Source: Shewanellaceae bacterium UBA2521
GTDB lineage: Bacteria; Pseudomonadota; Gammaproteobacteria; Enterobacterales; Shewanellaceae
Direction: 5' to 3'
DNA length: 18,259 nucleotides
Assembly (NCBI GenBank): GCA_002341165.1
Contig: DDNL01000095.1
Location: forward strand, 1 to 18,259
The notes beneath the pieces are model-generated. The model searched no databases and was not told where the DNA came from. It saw only the letters and a program-made list of their open reading frames with translations. This document shows, piece after piece, positions 7,326 to 15,488 of this stretch. A program made the position numbers and the translations under genes. Position 1 is the first letter of the stretch, and each line of letters starts with the position of its first letter.

Positions 7326-8927
7326 ATGCTTACAAGGTACTCCTTCACACTCATCAATGTGCTTACGCTTTTTTTTTGCAGCTTCTGGGCACATGGCTCA
7401 TCTTCTCATATCGCTACACTACACCCACACCTTTTGACTCTTGAACAATACCAGAAACTCAAGCCTGATTTTGAGCTTCCCAAATCGTATGACTTTTGCT
7501 ACAACATAGACGAGGATACATGCTTCTTTGCCAAGGTACCAAAAAACTACCAACAACCTGATACAGAGTTCGTGTATATCTTTTTCTACTACCGCAGAGC
7601 ACGTACTGTTGACCCATACAAAGGTTTACTTCTTTTTCATTATGATGAATTAGGTAACTCCTCTGCCGATATGTTTTTCTATGCATCATCTCAACTAAGT
7701 CAAACGCTTATTGATCAATTCGATTTAATCGCTATCGAACCTAGAGGATCTGGACTCAGTGCTTTTGCTTCTGAAGTAGAGGATTGCTTAGGTCAAGCAC
7801 CTTGCGATATGTATCCGCTCTCTTTCATAAGCACAGAAACAGCGGTTAAAGATTTAGAGCTTATCAGGCAATATTTGCAGACGCCAAAACTGAATCTATG
7901 GAGCTACTCTGATGATGCCCGCATCACAAGTCTTTATGCAACCCAATACCCTCAGCATACAAGAGCTGTGATTATGGACTCCCCTATATCGCCTTATGAT
8001 ATCTCAGCTCAAAGCCTCTACAAACAAATAGAAGAATCTCGTATTGCTTATATGCAACTCTTTCTTGATCAATTTAGCGATCTCAAACAACAATTTCCTC
8101 GCTATCACAACTTAAAACTATTACGCGACCCGAACATACAAGATGAAGATCTAATACAAAAAAATCAGCGCTTGCTCAAAGATTTAAATTACAGTTTAAA
8201 GTTAATCTTTGATGCGTATGACCCAGAGTCATTTATACAATTCATTCAAGATTATGATCCTCATGTGATAGATGAACACACTCTAAAACAGCACATGCAA
8301 CAGTTTCACTACTTTTATATGCCCTCACACATCAATCTGATGACACACTACTTTGTTCGATCTCATACAGCTGCAACACCTGAATCGAGAAAACATCAAA
8401 TATATAAAAATGAAAAAAAGAGAAAAAAATTACGTCAACTGCTGTGGTGCGAAACAAGTCAAGCAGATCAATTTGCACAACACAAACACCCTTTTTCGAC
8501 GATCTTGCTCAATTCGGAAACCAATCTTGACTGCCGTGCTTGGTACACTAAAACACAAAAAAAGATACCTAAAATAGGTAACTCAAGTTCAAAAGTATTG
8601 ATCATCGGTAACTCTCATGATCCGTTCACACCTTACGCTTGGGCTTTAGATATGCACCATGCATTCAAAGCTAGTATTTTGCTAACCTTAGAGCAATCCG
8701 TTATGCATGATTATAGCTTCATGCCTCAAGATGAGATTGCACACACTATACAAAAGATGATCACGGCTTATTTACTCAATCCAGATGCGTTTGATATACC
8801 GTATATCTCAAAGCATAAATCCATTCGTCTTGATATATCCAATAGTCCAACTGTGACACAGAGACTTCCTTTACTTAAAGGGGTATGGCAAAAAGTGATG
8901 CAGCATCACCATAATAATCATAACTAG
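7326..8927 (+). CDS. Secreted alpha/beta-hydrolase, TAP-like peptidase family
   Basis: This is a 533-residue exported hydrolase related to tripeptidyl aminopeptidase/proline iminopeptidase-like proteins. The substrate is unknown. The N-terminus is a signal peptide (hydrophobic residues about 8-21, cleavage near AHG/SSS), so it should act in the periplasm or outside. Landmarks fit the family: IEPRGSGLS (138-145, the usual DQRGTGLS), NLWSYSDDAR (the usual NLYGGSYGTR) with nucleophile Ser195, a long variable lid, then GNSHDPFTP with Asp432 and VMHDY with His461, together a complete Ser-Asp-His triad. The glycines that normally flank the serine are replaced: S-Y-S-D-D instead of G-x-S-x-G. Several Cys residues (for example DCLGQAPC) could form disulfides. 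AAGGA at 7314-7318 fixes the ATG at 7326. The stop codon overlaps the ribosome binding site of the acetyltransferase gene, so the two form one unit. Confidence 0.8.
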   Translation: MLTRYSFTLINVLTLFFCSFWAHGSSSHIATLHPHLLTLEQYQKLKPDFELPKSYDFCYNIDEDTCFFAKVPKNYQQPDTEFVYIFFYYRRARTVDPYKGLLLFHYDELGNSSADMFFYASSQLSQTLIDQFDLIAIEPRGSGLSAFASEVEDCLGQAPCDMYPLSFISTETAVKDLELIRQYLQTPKLNLWSYSDDARITSLYATQYPQHTRAVIMDSPISPYDISAQSLYKQIEESRIAYMQLFLDQFSDLKQQFPRYHNLKLLRDPNIQDEDLIQKNQRLLKDLNYSLKLIFDAYDPESFIQFIQDYDPHVIDEHTLKQHMQQFHYFYMPSHINLMTHYFVRSHTAATPESRKHQIYKNEKKRKKLRQLLWCETSQADQFAQHKHPFSTILLNSETNLDCRAWYTKTQKKIPKIGNSSSKVLIIGNSHDPFTPYAWALDMHHAFKASILLTLEQSVMHDYSFMPQDEIAHTIQKMITAYLLNPDAFDIPYISKHKSIRLDISNSPTVTQRLPLLKGVWQKVMQHHHNNHN

Positions 8928-8936
8928 GAGCGACTT

Positions 8937-9536
8937 ATGAACTCAGAACGCATAGCACTCGAGACCCAACACCTCAAACTTAATAGCTTCAACAATGAAG
9001 ATGCGAAGCACGTAGCTCTGCTTGCAGGTGATAAACGTATTGTCGAAATGACAACCTCTATTCCCTTACCTTACACAACTGAAATGGCTGCTGACTGGAT
9101 TAAAACACACTCTACACAAGATAAGCATATCTTTGCCATCCGACATAAAAAGCTGAATGCTTTAATAGGCTGTATTAATATCGATTTTGCTGCGCAACAT
9201 TCAAGAGGTTATGTTGGATATTGGATAGGCCATGCTTATTGGAATAAAGGATATGCAAGCGAAGCCTTAAAAAAAATCATAGATTACGGCTTTTCTTTTT
9301 CGCACATCAATAAAATCTGGGCTGCTTATAAAACATATAATCTCGCTAGTGGCAGAGTGATGGAGAAAGCAGGCATGACACATGAAGGTGTAATGAGACA
9401 ACACGATCGAGACAGAGATGGCCAATACTTTGATCTCGCTATCGCATCTATTTTAAAACCTGAATATGTCAACCAACAATCTAAGTTGAACAACATGAGA
9501 GAAGATATCTACTCTAACGCCACTTACGCCACTTGA
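8937..9536 (+). CDS. GNAT-family N-acetyltransferase (RimJ/RimL-like)
   Basis: This 199-residue cytoplasmic enzyme transfers an acetyl group from acetyl-CoA to an amine on a protein, peptide or small molecule that cannot be named from sequence. The fold is clear: an N-terminal strand (IALETQHLKLNSF), the central YVGYWIG strand, then the acetyl-CoA pyrophosphate loop in motif A, WNKGYASEAL (residues 102-111), and the C-terminal NLASGRVMEKAGMTHEGVMRQ. This order is typical of the Acetyltransf_3 group that contains RimJ, RimL and SpeG-like enzymes. AGGAG at 8926-8930 overlaps the hydrolase stop codon at 8925-8927, which means translational coupling. The last 20 residues are beyond the conserved domain. 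The linkage to an exported hydrolase gives no clear functional hint. Confidence 0.87.
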   Translation: MNSERIALETQHLKLNSFNNEDAKHVALLAGDKRIVEMTTSIPLPYTTEMAADWIKTHSTQDKHIFAIRHKKLNALIGCINIDFAAQHSRGYVGYWIGHAYWNKGYASEALKKIIDYGFSFSHINKIWAAYKTYNLASGRVMEKAGMTHEGVMRQHDRDRDGQYFDLAIASILKPEYVNQQSKLNNMREDIYSNATYAT

Positions 9537-9624
9537 AGCCTATTCACAGCACAAGCAGATCATCACTTCAGGGAGACAAAAAGAAAACAGATATATAAAG
9601 TTTATGATGGTTGGTTTTAAAGAT

Positions 9625-9658
9625 GTGCTTAGCCTTTTAAAGGCTAAGCACTTGTTTT
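9625..9658. terminator. Hairpin terminator between converging units
   Basis: GTGCTTAGCC (9625-9634) pairs perfectly with GGCTAAGCAC (9642-9651), with a TTTTAAA loop. On the plus strand TTGTTTT follows, so it can end the hydrolase-acetyltransferase transcript. On the minus strand the stem is followed by ATCTTTAAAA, a weaker tail, so it may also end the pump-ubiK transcript. It sits between the two converging stop codons. Confidence 0.8.
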
Positions 9659-9671
9659 CGATTTTTAGACG

Positions 9672-9941
9672 CTATGCTTTGTCTAGATTTGCATCGGCTT
9701 CGCATTGCTTTTGCATTTGCTGTACCTGCACCGTTAATTCATCTAACCTTTTGCGCATCTTAAGCAGCATCTGTTGTTGAATTTCAAACTCCTCTCGACT
9801 CACGATATCAAGTTTATTGAGCTGTCCTTGCAATACTTTTTTAAACTGCTCTTCAACGCCTTGAGCTGTTTGACGCAAGCCTAAAGGTAAAGCCTCAGTA
9901 AATTGCTTGGCCATGTTTTCTATTTGTTGAGGGTTAAGCAT
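9672..9941 (-). CDS. ubiK: Ubiquinone biosynthesis accessory factor UbiK
   Basis: UbiK (formerly YqiC, BMFP domain) is a small cytoplasmic accessory protein. With UbiJ it helps deliver lipid intermediates to the soluble complex that performs the late steps of ubiquinone synthesis. The 89-residue sequence has the family pattern: an amphipathic N-terminal helix (PQQIENMAKQFTEALP), the signature LDIVSREEFEIQQQ, and a C-terminal coiled coil rich in Leu, Gln and Met. E. coli UbiK (96 residues) shares LVSREEFDVQ. The ribosome binding site AAAGGAG is immediately downstream of the stop codon of the RND pump gene (17-base gap between the genes), so ubiK is the last gene of the pump operon. ubiJ is not in the window. 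Confidence 0.93.
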   Translation of the reverse strand: MLNPQQIENMAKQFTEALPLGLRQTAQGVEEQFKKVLQGQLNKLDIVSREEFEIQQQMLLKMRKRLDELTVQVQQMQKQCEADANLDKA

Positions 9942-9958
9942 AATAGGTATGCTCCTTT

Positions 9959-12900
9959 CTATGATTCTTCAAACTGTTCAAGTGGGCGATGTTGCTCTGC
10001 AACATACGTATAAATAACAGGTAACACAAACAAAGTAAACCATGTTCCGATAGATAATCCTGCCACAATCACAAATCCCATATTAAAACGCGCTACGGCA
10101 CCTGCACCTTCGGCAAATAAGAGAGGAATCAAGCCAGCAACCATTGCAGCTGTGGTCATTAGGATAGGACGAAGTCGTATCTTTGCTGCATATTTTATCG
10201 CTTCTTCACGCGAGCTTTGTTGATGTATTTGCATCTCTTTGGCAACCTCACACATCAAAATACCATGTTTCGTGATCAAGCCAACTAGAGTAATCAAGCC
10301 TACTTGGCTATAAATATTCATCGAGACAGGCTGTATCAATTTTAATAAAGACATGACGGTTTGCGACCAACCGCTCATCATCCCTGCTTGCATAAAGACA
10401 TTGACAACATGTCCCCAATTGAGGGCAACTAATGCGCCACTTATCGCAAGAGGTACTGAAATTAATATCACCCAAGGATCACGTATACTTTCAAACTGGC
10501 TGGCTAAAACTAAAAATACAATCGCCAGCGCTAAACCTAAAGTGATATAAAGCGCATTACCTTCTGCTTCATATTGTCTCGATTCAGCCAAAAAGTCATA
10601 ACTATAGCCTTTGGGTAGCATCTGTCCTAGTCGTTTAACAAGAGCAACACCTGCGCCCATAGAAATACCTGGAGTGAGCATCGCTGAAATAGTTGCAGCA
10701 TGCATCTGATTAAAGTGAGGCAAGGCGCGTGGTTCACTTTTAATCTCTACATCAATTAAGCTTGAAAGTGGAATAAAGCGACCATCAGCAGCCTTCACAT
10801 AGTAACGGCTCAGCTTTTCAGGCAAATCGCGATCTTCGCGCACAGCTTGTGGTATCACTTCATAAGAGCGTCCTGCTAAGCTCGTTCGATTCACTAAACC
10901 ATCGCTCATAAAGGTTGATAAAGTAGAACCTATCTCTTTCATACTTACGCCGTAAGCACCTGCCATATCACGTTTTATATGAAGACTCATGTTGACTGCA
11001 TCGTAATTTAGATCCATTTTGCTATAGATAATTTCAGAACTTGCTTGCATCTTTTGCATCATGTCTAAAGTCACTTCAAATAAATTTTCAAATGCATCAG
11101 AAGAGGTCACCACCACTTTTAATGGTAATAGTCCAGATGTACCAGGCAGAGGAGCGGGCTCAATCACTGAGATTTTCATGCCTACAATCTGCGCCATTTT
11201 TTGGTTTAAATCATACTTGACCTCTGTTTGATTCTGATGACGTTCACTCCAAGGCACTAAAGGTACAATCGATAAAGATTGATTCGCATTGGGTACACCG
11301 ATCATAGATAAAGATGCTTCGGCAGCAGGTTCATCATTGAGTATCTCTACGGCTTGCTCCATATTTGCTTGAATATAATCAAGGTTTACATTAGATGGTG
11401 CTTCAGCAAACATCATCACAAAACCTTTGTCTTCTTTCGGCGCCAATTCAGAAGGAATAAAGTAGAAAAAAATAGGCAAAAAGAAGAAAACAAGTCCGGA
11501 AAAAATTAAAATGACTTTTTTGTTGAGCATCAGCTTTTCAAGCGTTACGGCATAACTTTGCGTCCAACTCTCTAGCTTAGATTCTACTTTTTGCTGGAAA
11601 AAGGAAGGTTGCTCTGTGTGCTTTAATATTTTTGAACACATCATAGGCGACAAAGTTAAAGCGATAACACCTGAGATAAATACCGCACCCGATAAGGTTA
11701 AGGCAAACTCTTTGAATAATGAGCCTGTCATCCCTGTCATAAACGCAATAGGCGCATAAACCGCAGCAAGGGTGATGGTCATAGAAATGACAGGAAGCGC
11801 AATTTCTCGGGTACCGATAATAGCAGCTCGAAACGGTGATTCGCCTTGTTTCAAATGACGCTCAATGTTTTCAACCACAACAATAGCATCATCAACGACC
11901 AAGCCTATCGCCAGAACCATGGCCAAAAGCGTCATCAAGTTTAAAGAAAAACCAAAAAGTTGCATCATGAAGCATACGCCAACGAGCGATAATGGAATGG
12001 TGATGACCGGAATCACAACAGCGCGATATGAGCCTAGAAATAAAGTAATGACCACAATCACAATCAAAGTGGCTTCAATAATGGTATGTATCACTTCGTC
12101 AATAGATTCATCTACAGCGACCGAAGCATCATAGAGCATGTCCATTTGAATCGCCGAAGGTAAGTTTCTTTGCATCTCAGGTAAGAGCTTTCTTACTGCT
12201 GCTGCAACATCAAGCGTATTGGCTGTTGCGACCATATCCACCGCAGCGATGACGGCTTCTTTACCGTTTGCTAAAGCCCGAACCACGTCATGACTTTTTT
12301 CTAATGACACATCAGCGATATGCTCTAAACGGATCACAGCACCTTGATAGTCTCCAACAACTAACTGCTTTAAGCCTTCGACTGTATTGATTTGCGTTTG
12401 CGCAGAGCCATTCATCAGAGTATAAAAACTGTTGGCCCGTCCTACTGCCGATTGAAAATTATTATCGTTCAACACACGACGTACAGCCGATGCACTCAAT
12501 TGAAAAGCACCCATACGCTGAGGATCTAGCCAAACACGCATCGCATAAGGTACGCCACCATAGAGATTGACCTTTGACACACCATCGGCGGTAAATAAAT
12601 AGGGTTTGATCACCCGTTCAATATAATCAGTCAATTGACTAGCGTTAAGCTCATCACTCTCAAACTTTAAATACAACAAAGCAAGCTGCTGATTTTTAAT
12701 TAAAATTATATTAGGATCTTCTGCCTCTTTGGGCAGCTTAGATTTCACTGAGTTCACTTGAGCGAGCACTTCTGCTAGAGCATCATTGGGCTCTGTATTT
12801 AACTTCATATGAACTTTAATGTCTGAGTGACTCGCATAACTTTTAGATTCTATATAATCAACGTTATTTGCTTGAGCCAATGCTTGCTCTAAAGGCTCGG

Positions 12901-13090
12901 TAATAAAGCCTTGAATCAGTTTAGAATCCGCACCATAGTAGTTCGTTTTTACATGCACAATAGGCATGGTCATGTTCGGATATTCACGTATTTGCAAGCC
13001 TTGTATAGAATACAGCCCCATCAATAAAATAAGTAAACTGACCGAAACAGAGAGTACTGGACGCTTGATAAATAAATCGGTAAACCGCAT
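9959..13090 (-). CDS. RND multidrug efflux pump, inner-membrane permease (HAE-1 type)
   Basis: This is a proton-driven exporter of the AcrB/MexB superfamily, which works as a trimer with a periplasmic adaptor and an outer-membrane channel. The 1043 residues match the usual size (AcrB 1049). The first helix starts MRFTDLFIKRPVLSVSVSLL, followed by a large periplasmic loop, helices 2-6 (about 335-485), a second large loop, and helices 8-12 (about 855-1030). The proton-relay residues are present: Asp400 and Asp401 in helix 4 (GLVVDDAIVVVENIERHL) and Lys941 in helix 10 (GLITKHGILM), equivalent to AcrB Asp407, Asp408 and Lys940. The start at 13090 is preceded by AAGGA, which overlaps the stop codon of the adaptor gene. 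The actual substrates cannot be predicted. No TolC-type channel gene or TetR-type repressor gene is nearby. Confidence 0.93.
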   Translation of the reverse strand: MRFTDLFIKRPVLSVSVSLLILLMGLYSIQGLQIREYPNMTMPIVHVKTNYYGADSKLIQGFITEPLEQALAQANNVDYIESKSYASHSDIKVHMKLNTEPNDALAEVLAQVNSVKSKLPKEAEDPNIILIKNQQLALLYLKFESDELNASQLTDYIERVIKPYLFTADGVSKVNLYGGVPYAMRVWLDPQRMGAFQLSASAVRRVLNDNNFQSAVGRANSFYTLMNGSAQTQINTVEGLKQLVVGDYQGAVIRLEHIADVSLEKSHDVVRALANGKEAVIAAVDMVATANTLDVAAAVRKLLPEMQRNLPSAIQMDMLYDASVAVDESIDEVIHTIIEATLIVIVVITLFLGSYRAVVIPVITIPLSLVGVCFMMQLFGFSLNLMTLLAMVLAIGLVVDDAIVVVENIERHLKQGESPFRAAIIGTREIALPVISMTITLAAVYAPIAFMTGMTGSLFKEFALTLSGAVFISGVIALTLSPMMCSKILKHTEQPSFFQQKVESKLESWTQSYAVTLEKLMLNKKVILIFSGLVFFFLPIFFYFIPSELAPKEDKGFVMMFAEAPSNVNLDYIQANMEQAVEILNDEPAAEASLSMIGVPNANQSLSIVPLVPWSERHQNQTEVKYDLNQKMAQIVGMKISVIEPAPLPGTSGLLPLKVVVTSSDAFENLFEVTLDMMQKMQASSEIIYSKMDLNYDAVNMSLHIKRDMAGAYGVSMKEIGSTLSTFMSDGLVNRTSLAGRSYEVIPQAVREDRDLPEKLSRYYVKAADGRFIPLSSLIDVEIKSEPRALPHFNQMHAATISAMLTPGISMGAGVALVKRLGQMLPKGYSYDFLAESRQYEAEGNALYITLGLALAIVFLVLASQFESIRDPWVILISVPLAISGALVALNWGHVVNVFMQAGMMSGWSQTVMSLLKLIQPVSMNIYSQVGLITLVGLITKHGILMCEVAKEMQIHQQSSREEAIKYAAKIRLRPILMTTAAMVAGLIPLLFAEGAGAVARFNMGFVIVAGLSIGTWFTLFVLPVIYTYVAEQHRPLEQFEES

Positions 13091-13099
13091 GCTTGATCC

Positions 13100-14224
13100 T
13101 TACAACTTAGGTAACGCTTCAGGTGTTTTAAATAGGTTGTCCTGAATACTAACACGACTCAAATTACGTAGACGCACCAAACCGTGCGTTACAATCTCAT
13201 CTCCTGATTTTAAACCTGAGACAATATGTACCTGATCAGCATATCTTTGTCCTATTTTGACATGCGTCTCATGTACACGTAAATCACCTTGATCATCTTG
13301 TTTTACAACAAATACCGTATCGCCATATAAAGTAAAGTGAACAGCGGTTTGCGGCACCATAATTTGATCAGGTTCAGGTTCAAGTAAAATCTGCACTTTG
13401 GCAAACATACCGTTTAACAACTTTTTATTATGATTAGGGATAGAAGCAAGCACTTCGATTAAACCACTTTGCTGCAATACAGCAGGCTCAATCGCTTTGA
13501 TCTTGCCCATAAAAGGATTTTGTGGATAAGCATCTACGTACACTTTAACCTGCTGACCTACAGCAACTTTCGATACATCTTTTTGTGAAATGGTAAACTT
13601 AATTTTCATCTCCGTGAGATCTTCCAATCGTACCAAGTCTTGGCTTGCGGTTACATAATCACCAACATATACTTTAGCAATGCCCAACATACCTGAAAAA
13701 GGCACATAGATTTGACGATGTTTTATTTTTGTTGAAGCGCCCTTAAGCTCAGCTTTAAGAATTAAATAATCTGATTGGGCACGTTCAGTCTCTTGTTTAG
13801 AAGCCAAACCTTTTTGATATAATTTCTTGATGCGTAAATATCTCGCTTCAACAGAAGGTAGCTTCACACGCTTTGCATTGAGGTCGGCATTTGCTACATC
13901 AGAGTTTAATTCCAATAAAAGCTGGCCTGCTTCAATTGTTTGACCATCTTCAAAAGCCATTTGAGCTATAAAGCCTGCCGCTTCGCTTTTAATCATGATG
14001 CTGCGTTGAGGCTCAACAAATCCTATCGCTGAAATCTTGGGGATTAAAGGTTGCGCTTGAACTTTTATACGTGTTACGGGATGAATAGGTTCTGGTAAAT
14101 GCTCAATGACATAAGCGCGCTGCACATTTAAAAAAATATTGACAGCAATAACAACACCAAAAACAGCTACTACAAGCATCATCATACGCCATAACCACTT
14201 TTTATTTACTGCATTATCGTTCAT
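13100..14224 (-). CDS. RND efflux pump periplasmic adaptor (membrane fusion protein)
   Basis: This is the adaptor subunit that links the RND pump to an outer-membrane channel. I place the start at the ATG at 14224 (374 residues), not at 14305: AGGA lies about nine bases upstream of 14224, and the extra 27 residues upstream look like untranslated leader. The protein has a single N-terminal membrane anchor (about residues 11-32) and no lipoprotein cysteine, so it is anchored by a helix. Next come the first half of the lipoyl domain (IKSEAAGFIAQMAFEDGQTIEAGQLLLEL), a short helical hairpin (about 110-160), the second lipoyl half (YVPFSGMLGIAKVYVGDYV), a beta-barrel domain and a membrane-proximal domain (VPQTAVHF). 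The gap to the pump gene is nine bases and the stop codon overlaps the next ribosome binding site. Confidence 0.92.
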   Translation of the reverse strand: MNDNAVNKKWLWRMMMLVVAVFGVVIAVNIFLNVQRAYVIEHLPEPIHPVTRIKVQAQPLIPKISAIGFVEPQRSIMIKSEAAGFIAQMAFEDGQTIEAGQLLLELNSDVANADLNAKRVKLPSVEARYLRIKKLYQKGLASKQETERAQSDYLILKAELKGASTKIKHRQIYVPFSGMLGIAKVYVGDYVTASQDLVRLEDLTEMKIKFTISQKDVSKVAVGQQVKVYVDAYPQNPFMGKIKAIEPAVLQQSGLIEVLASIPNHNKKLLNGMFAKVQILLEPEPDQIMVPQTAVHFTLYGDTVFVVKQDDQGDLRVHETHVKIGQRYADQVHIVSGLKSGDEIVTHGLVRLRNLSRVSIQDNLFKTPEALPKL

Positions 14225-14246
14225 GTAAAAAAATCCTACTATACAA

Positions 14247-14252
14247 ATTATA
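14247..14252 (-). promoter_or_regulatory. Probable promoter of the adaptor-pump-ubiK operon
   Basis: On the minus strand a perfect -10 hexamer, TATAAT, is read from 14252 down to 14247. Transcription would start near 14240, leaving a leader of about 17 bases before the adaptor ATG at 14224. I see no good -35 box at normal spacing, which could mean an activator is needed. Just upstream is an imperfect inverted repeat, CTTGATTTTA with TAAAACATCAAG (about 14265-14302), a possible operator shared with the divergent sbmA-like gene. Confidence 0.5.
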
Positions 14253-14321
14253 TTGCTTACTTTTCTTGATTTTATTTTCTCTGTAATATCTAAAACATCA
14301 AGCAAAATAGATGACTAGACC

Positions 14322-14327
14322 TATACT
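14322..14327 (+). promoter_or_regulatory. Possible -10 box of the sbmA-like gene
   Basis: TATACT at 14322-14327 is a good -10 hexamer 49 bases before the start codon. No clear -35 box is seen. It is divergent from the pump operon promoter and shares the same 150-base intergenic region. Confidence 0.35.
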
Positions 14328-14375
14328 TACATTGCTTCGTTACATTCAACTGCACTTCAATACAGGCAAACGATT

Positions 14376-15392
14376 ATGTTTCATTCTTTTTTCTTACAAA
14401 AAAAATGGTTTTTTTGGTCTATTTTCGGTTCCATCCTTATTTTATCGGCGACTTGGTATAAAGTACAACTAGATGTGCAGATCAACCATTGGTTTGGTGA
14501 TTTCTACAACACCTTGCAAAAAGCGCTCACAAAACCTAACTCTGTCGAGTTAAATGAATTTCTAGGTCACATCCTGACCTTTGTAAAAATTGCCGGGATT
14601 TATATCGCTGTTGCTGTTTTGCTTGAGTTTTTTGTACGTCACTACGTTTTTAGATGGCGCACAGCTATGAATGATTATTATATGCTTCATTGGCCTCAAT
14701 TACGTTATATAGAAGGTGCAGCACAGCGTGTACAAGAAGATACAATGCGCTTTGCCCGGATTGTAGAAGGATTAGGTATCTCTTTAATGAAGTCCATCAT
14801 GATGCTTATAGCTTTTCTGCCTTTATTATGGGATTTAAGCTCCCACATTGGTGAGCTGCCTTGGATTGGGCATGTCGATCATGGTTTAGTTTATCTCGCT
14901 TTAATTTCTTCTATTTTAGGTACCACTTTGCTCGCTATTGTTGGTATCCGTTTACCTGGGCTTGAGTTTAACAATCAAAGAGTAGAAGCTGCTTACCGCA
15001 AAGAGCTGGTTTTAGGTGAGGATGACAGTGAATATGCGCATCCACCCAAAGTCAAAGAGCTCTATGCACATGTTAGAAAAAATTACTTCACTATTTACCT
15101 TAATTACTTATATTTTGACCTAGCAAAATGGTCTTATATACAATTTACTGTGGTCTTCGCTTATATTGCTTTAGCTCCAACGATTGTAGCAGGAGCCATC
15201 ACTCTTGGGATACTACAGCAGATCACTCGAGCATTCGGACAAGTACAAGATTCTTTTCATTTTTTAGTAAACTCTTGGTCAACGATTGTGGAGTTAATCT
15301 CTATATTCAAACGCCTGAATGCCTTTGAGAAGCGTATATTAAAGCCTTTAGAAACAGATGTGTCCACAAGAGCTGCTGAACAGATGCAATAA
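14376..15392 (+). CDS. sbmA: SbmA/BacA-family peptide transporter, short form
   Basis: SbmA/BacA proteins are proton-driven inner-membrane importers that take up peptide antibiotics such as microcins and proline-rich peptides. Their fold resembles the membrane part of ABC exporters but they carry no ATPase domain. The match to E. coli SbmA is strong: HYVFRWRTAMNDYYM, YIEGAAQRVQEDTMRFA, GIRLPGLEFNNQRVEAAYRK, GEDDSEYAHPP and LVNSWSTIVELISIFKRL. The protein has 338 residues against 406 in E. coli. It keeps the same first residues (MFxSFF) but then joins directly to the segment equivalent to E. coli residue 80 or so (WSIFGSILIL), so the first membrane segment or segments are absent. No frameshift explains this, as the frame is clean. 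Whether the short form still transports peptides is unknown. The ribosome binding site is weak (AGG at 14364-14366). Confidence 0.88.
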   Translation: MFHSFFLQKKWFFWSIFGSILILSATWYKVQLDVQINHWFGDFYNTLQKALTKPNSVELNEFLGHILTFVKIAGIYIAVAVLLEFFVRHYVFRWRTAMNDYYMLHWPQLRYIEGAAQRVQEDTMRFARIVEGLGISLMKSIMMLIAFLPLLWDLSSHIGELPWIGHVDHGLVYLALISSILGTTLLAIVGIRLPGLEFNNQRVEAAYRKELVLGEDDSEYAHPPKVKELYAHVRKNYFTIYLNYLYFDLAKWSYIQFTVVFAYIALAPTIVAGAITLGILQQITRAFGQVQDSFHFLVNSWSTIVELISIFKRLNAFEKRILKPLETDVSTRAAEQMQ

Positions 15393-15428
15393 AAAATGAC
15401 CTAAGAGATCAAAAAAGGAGCTTTGAAT

Positions 15429-15488
15429 ATGTTACTTTTATTATTATTATTTTTTGAGCATTATAAGATGGCTTGCGCTCACTTCTAA
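15429..15488 (+). CDS. Possible Leu-rich micro-ORF (19 codons)
   Basis: An ATG at 15429 is preceded by AGGAG (15416-15420) at ideal spacing, after a poly-A stretch. It opens a frame of 19 codons, MLLLLLLFFEHYKMACAHF, stopping at TAA 15486-15488. Six of its first seven codons are Leu, five of them TTA, so the run is also a (TTA)n repeat. It resembles leader peptides that sense a charged tRNA, but the next gene, rep, is 494 bases away and has no known link to leucine. It may equally be a chance frame in low-complexity DNA. The strong ribosome binding site is the only positive evidence. Confidence 0.25.
   Translation: MLLLLLLFFEHYKMACAHF

Noticed and set aside
11865..12134. Plus-strand 89-codon frame rich in Thr, Ile and Lys, opposite the pump gene
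   Set aside because: Its composition is the complement of the RND membrane helices on the other strand; no start signal or homology.
14225..14305. Longer N-terminus for the RND adaptor from 14305
   Set aside because: The extra 27 residues do not resemble an export signal, the ATG at 14224 has its own AGGA, and a TATAAT for this operon lies inside the extension.
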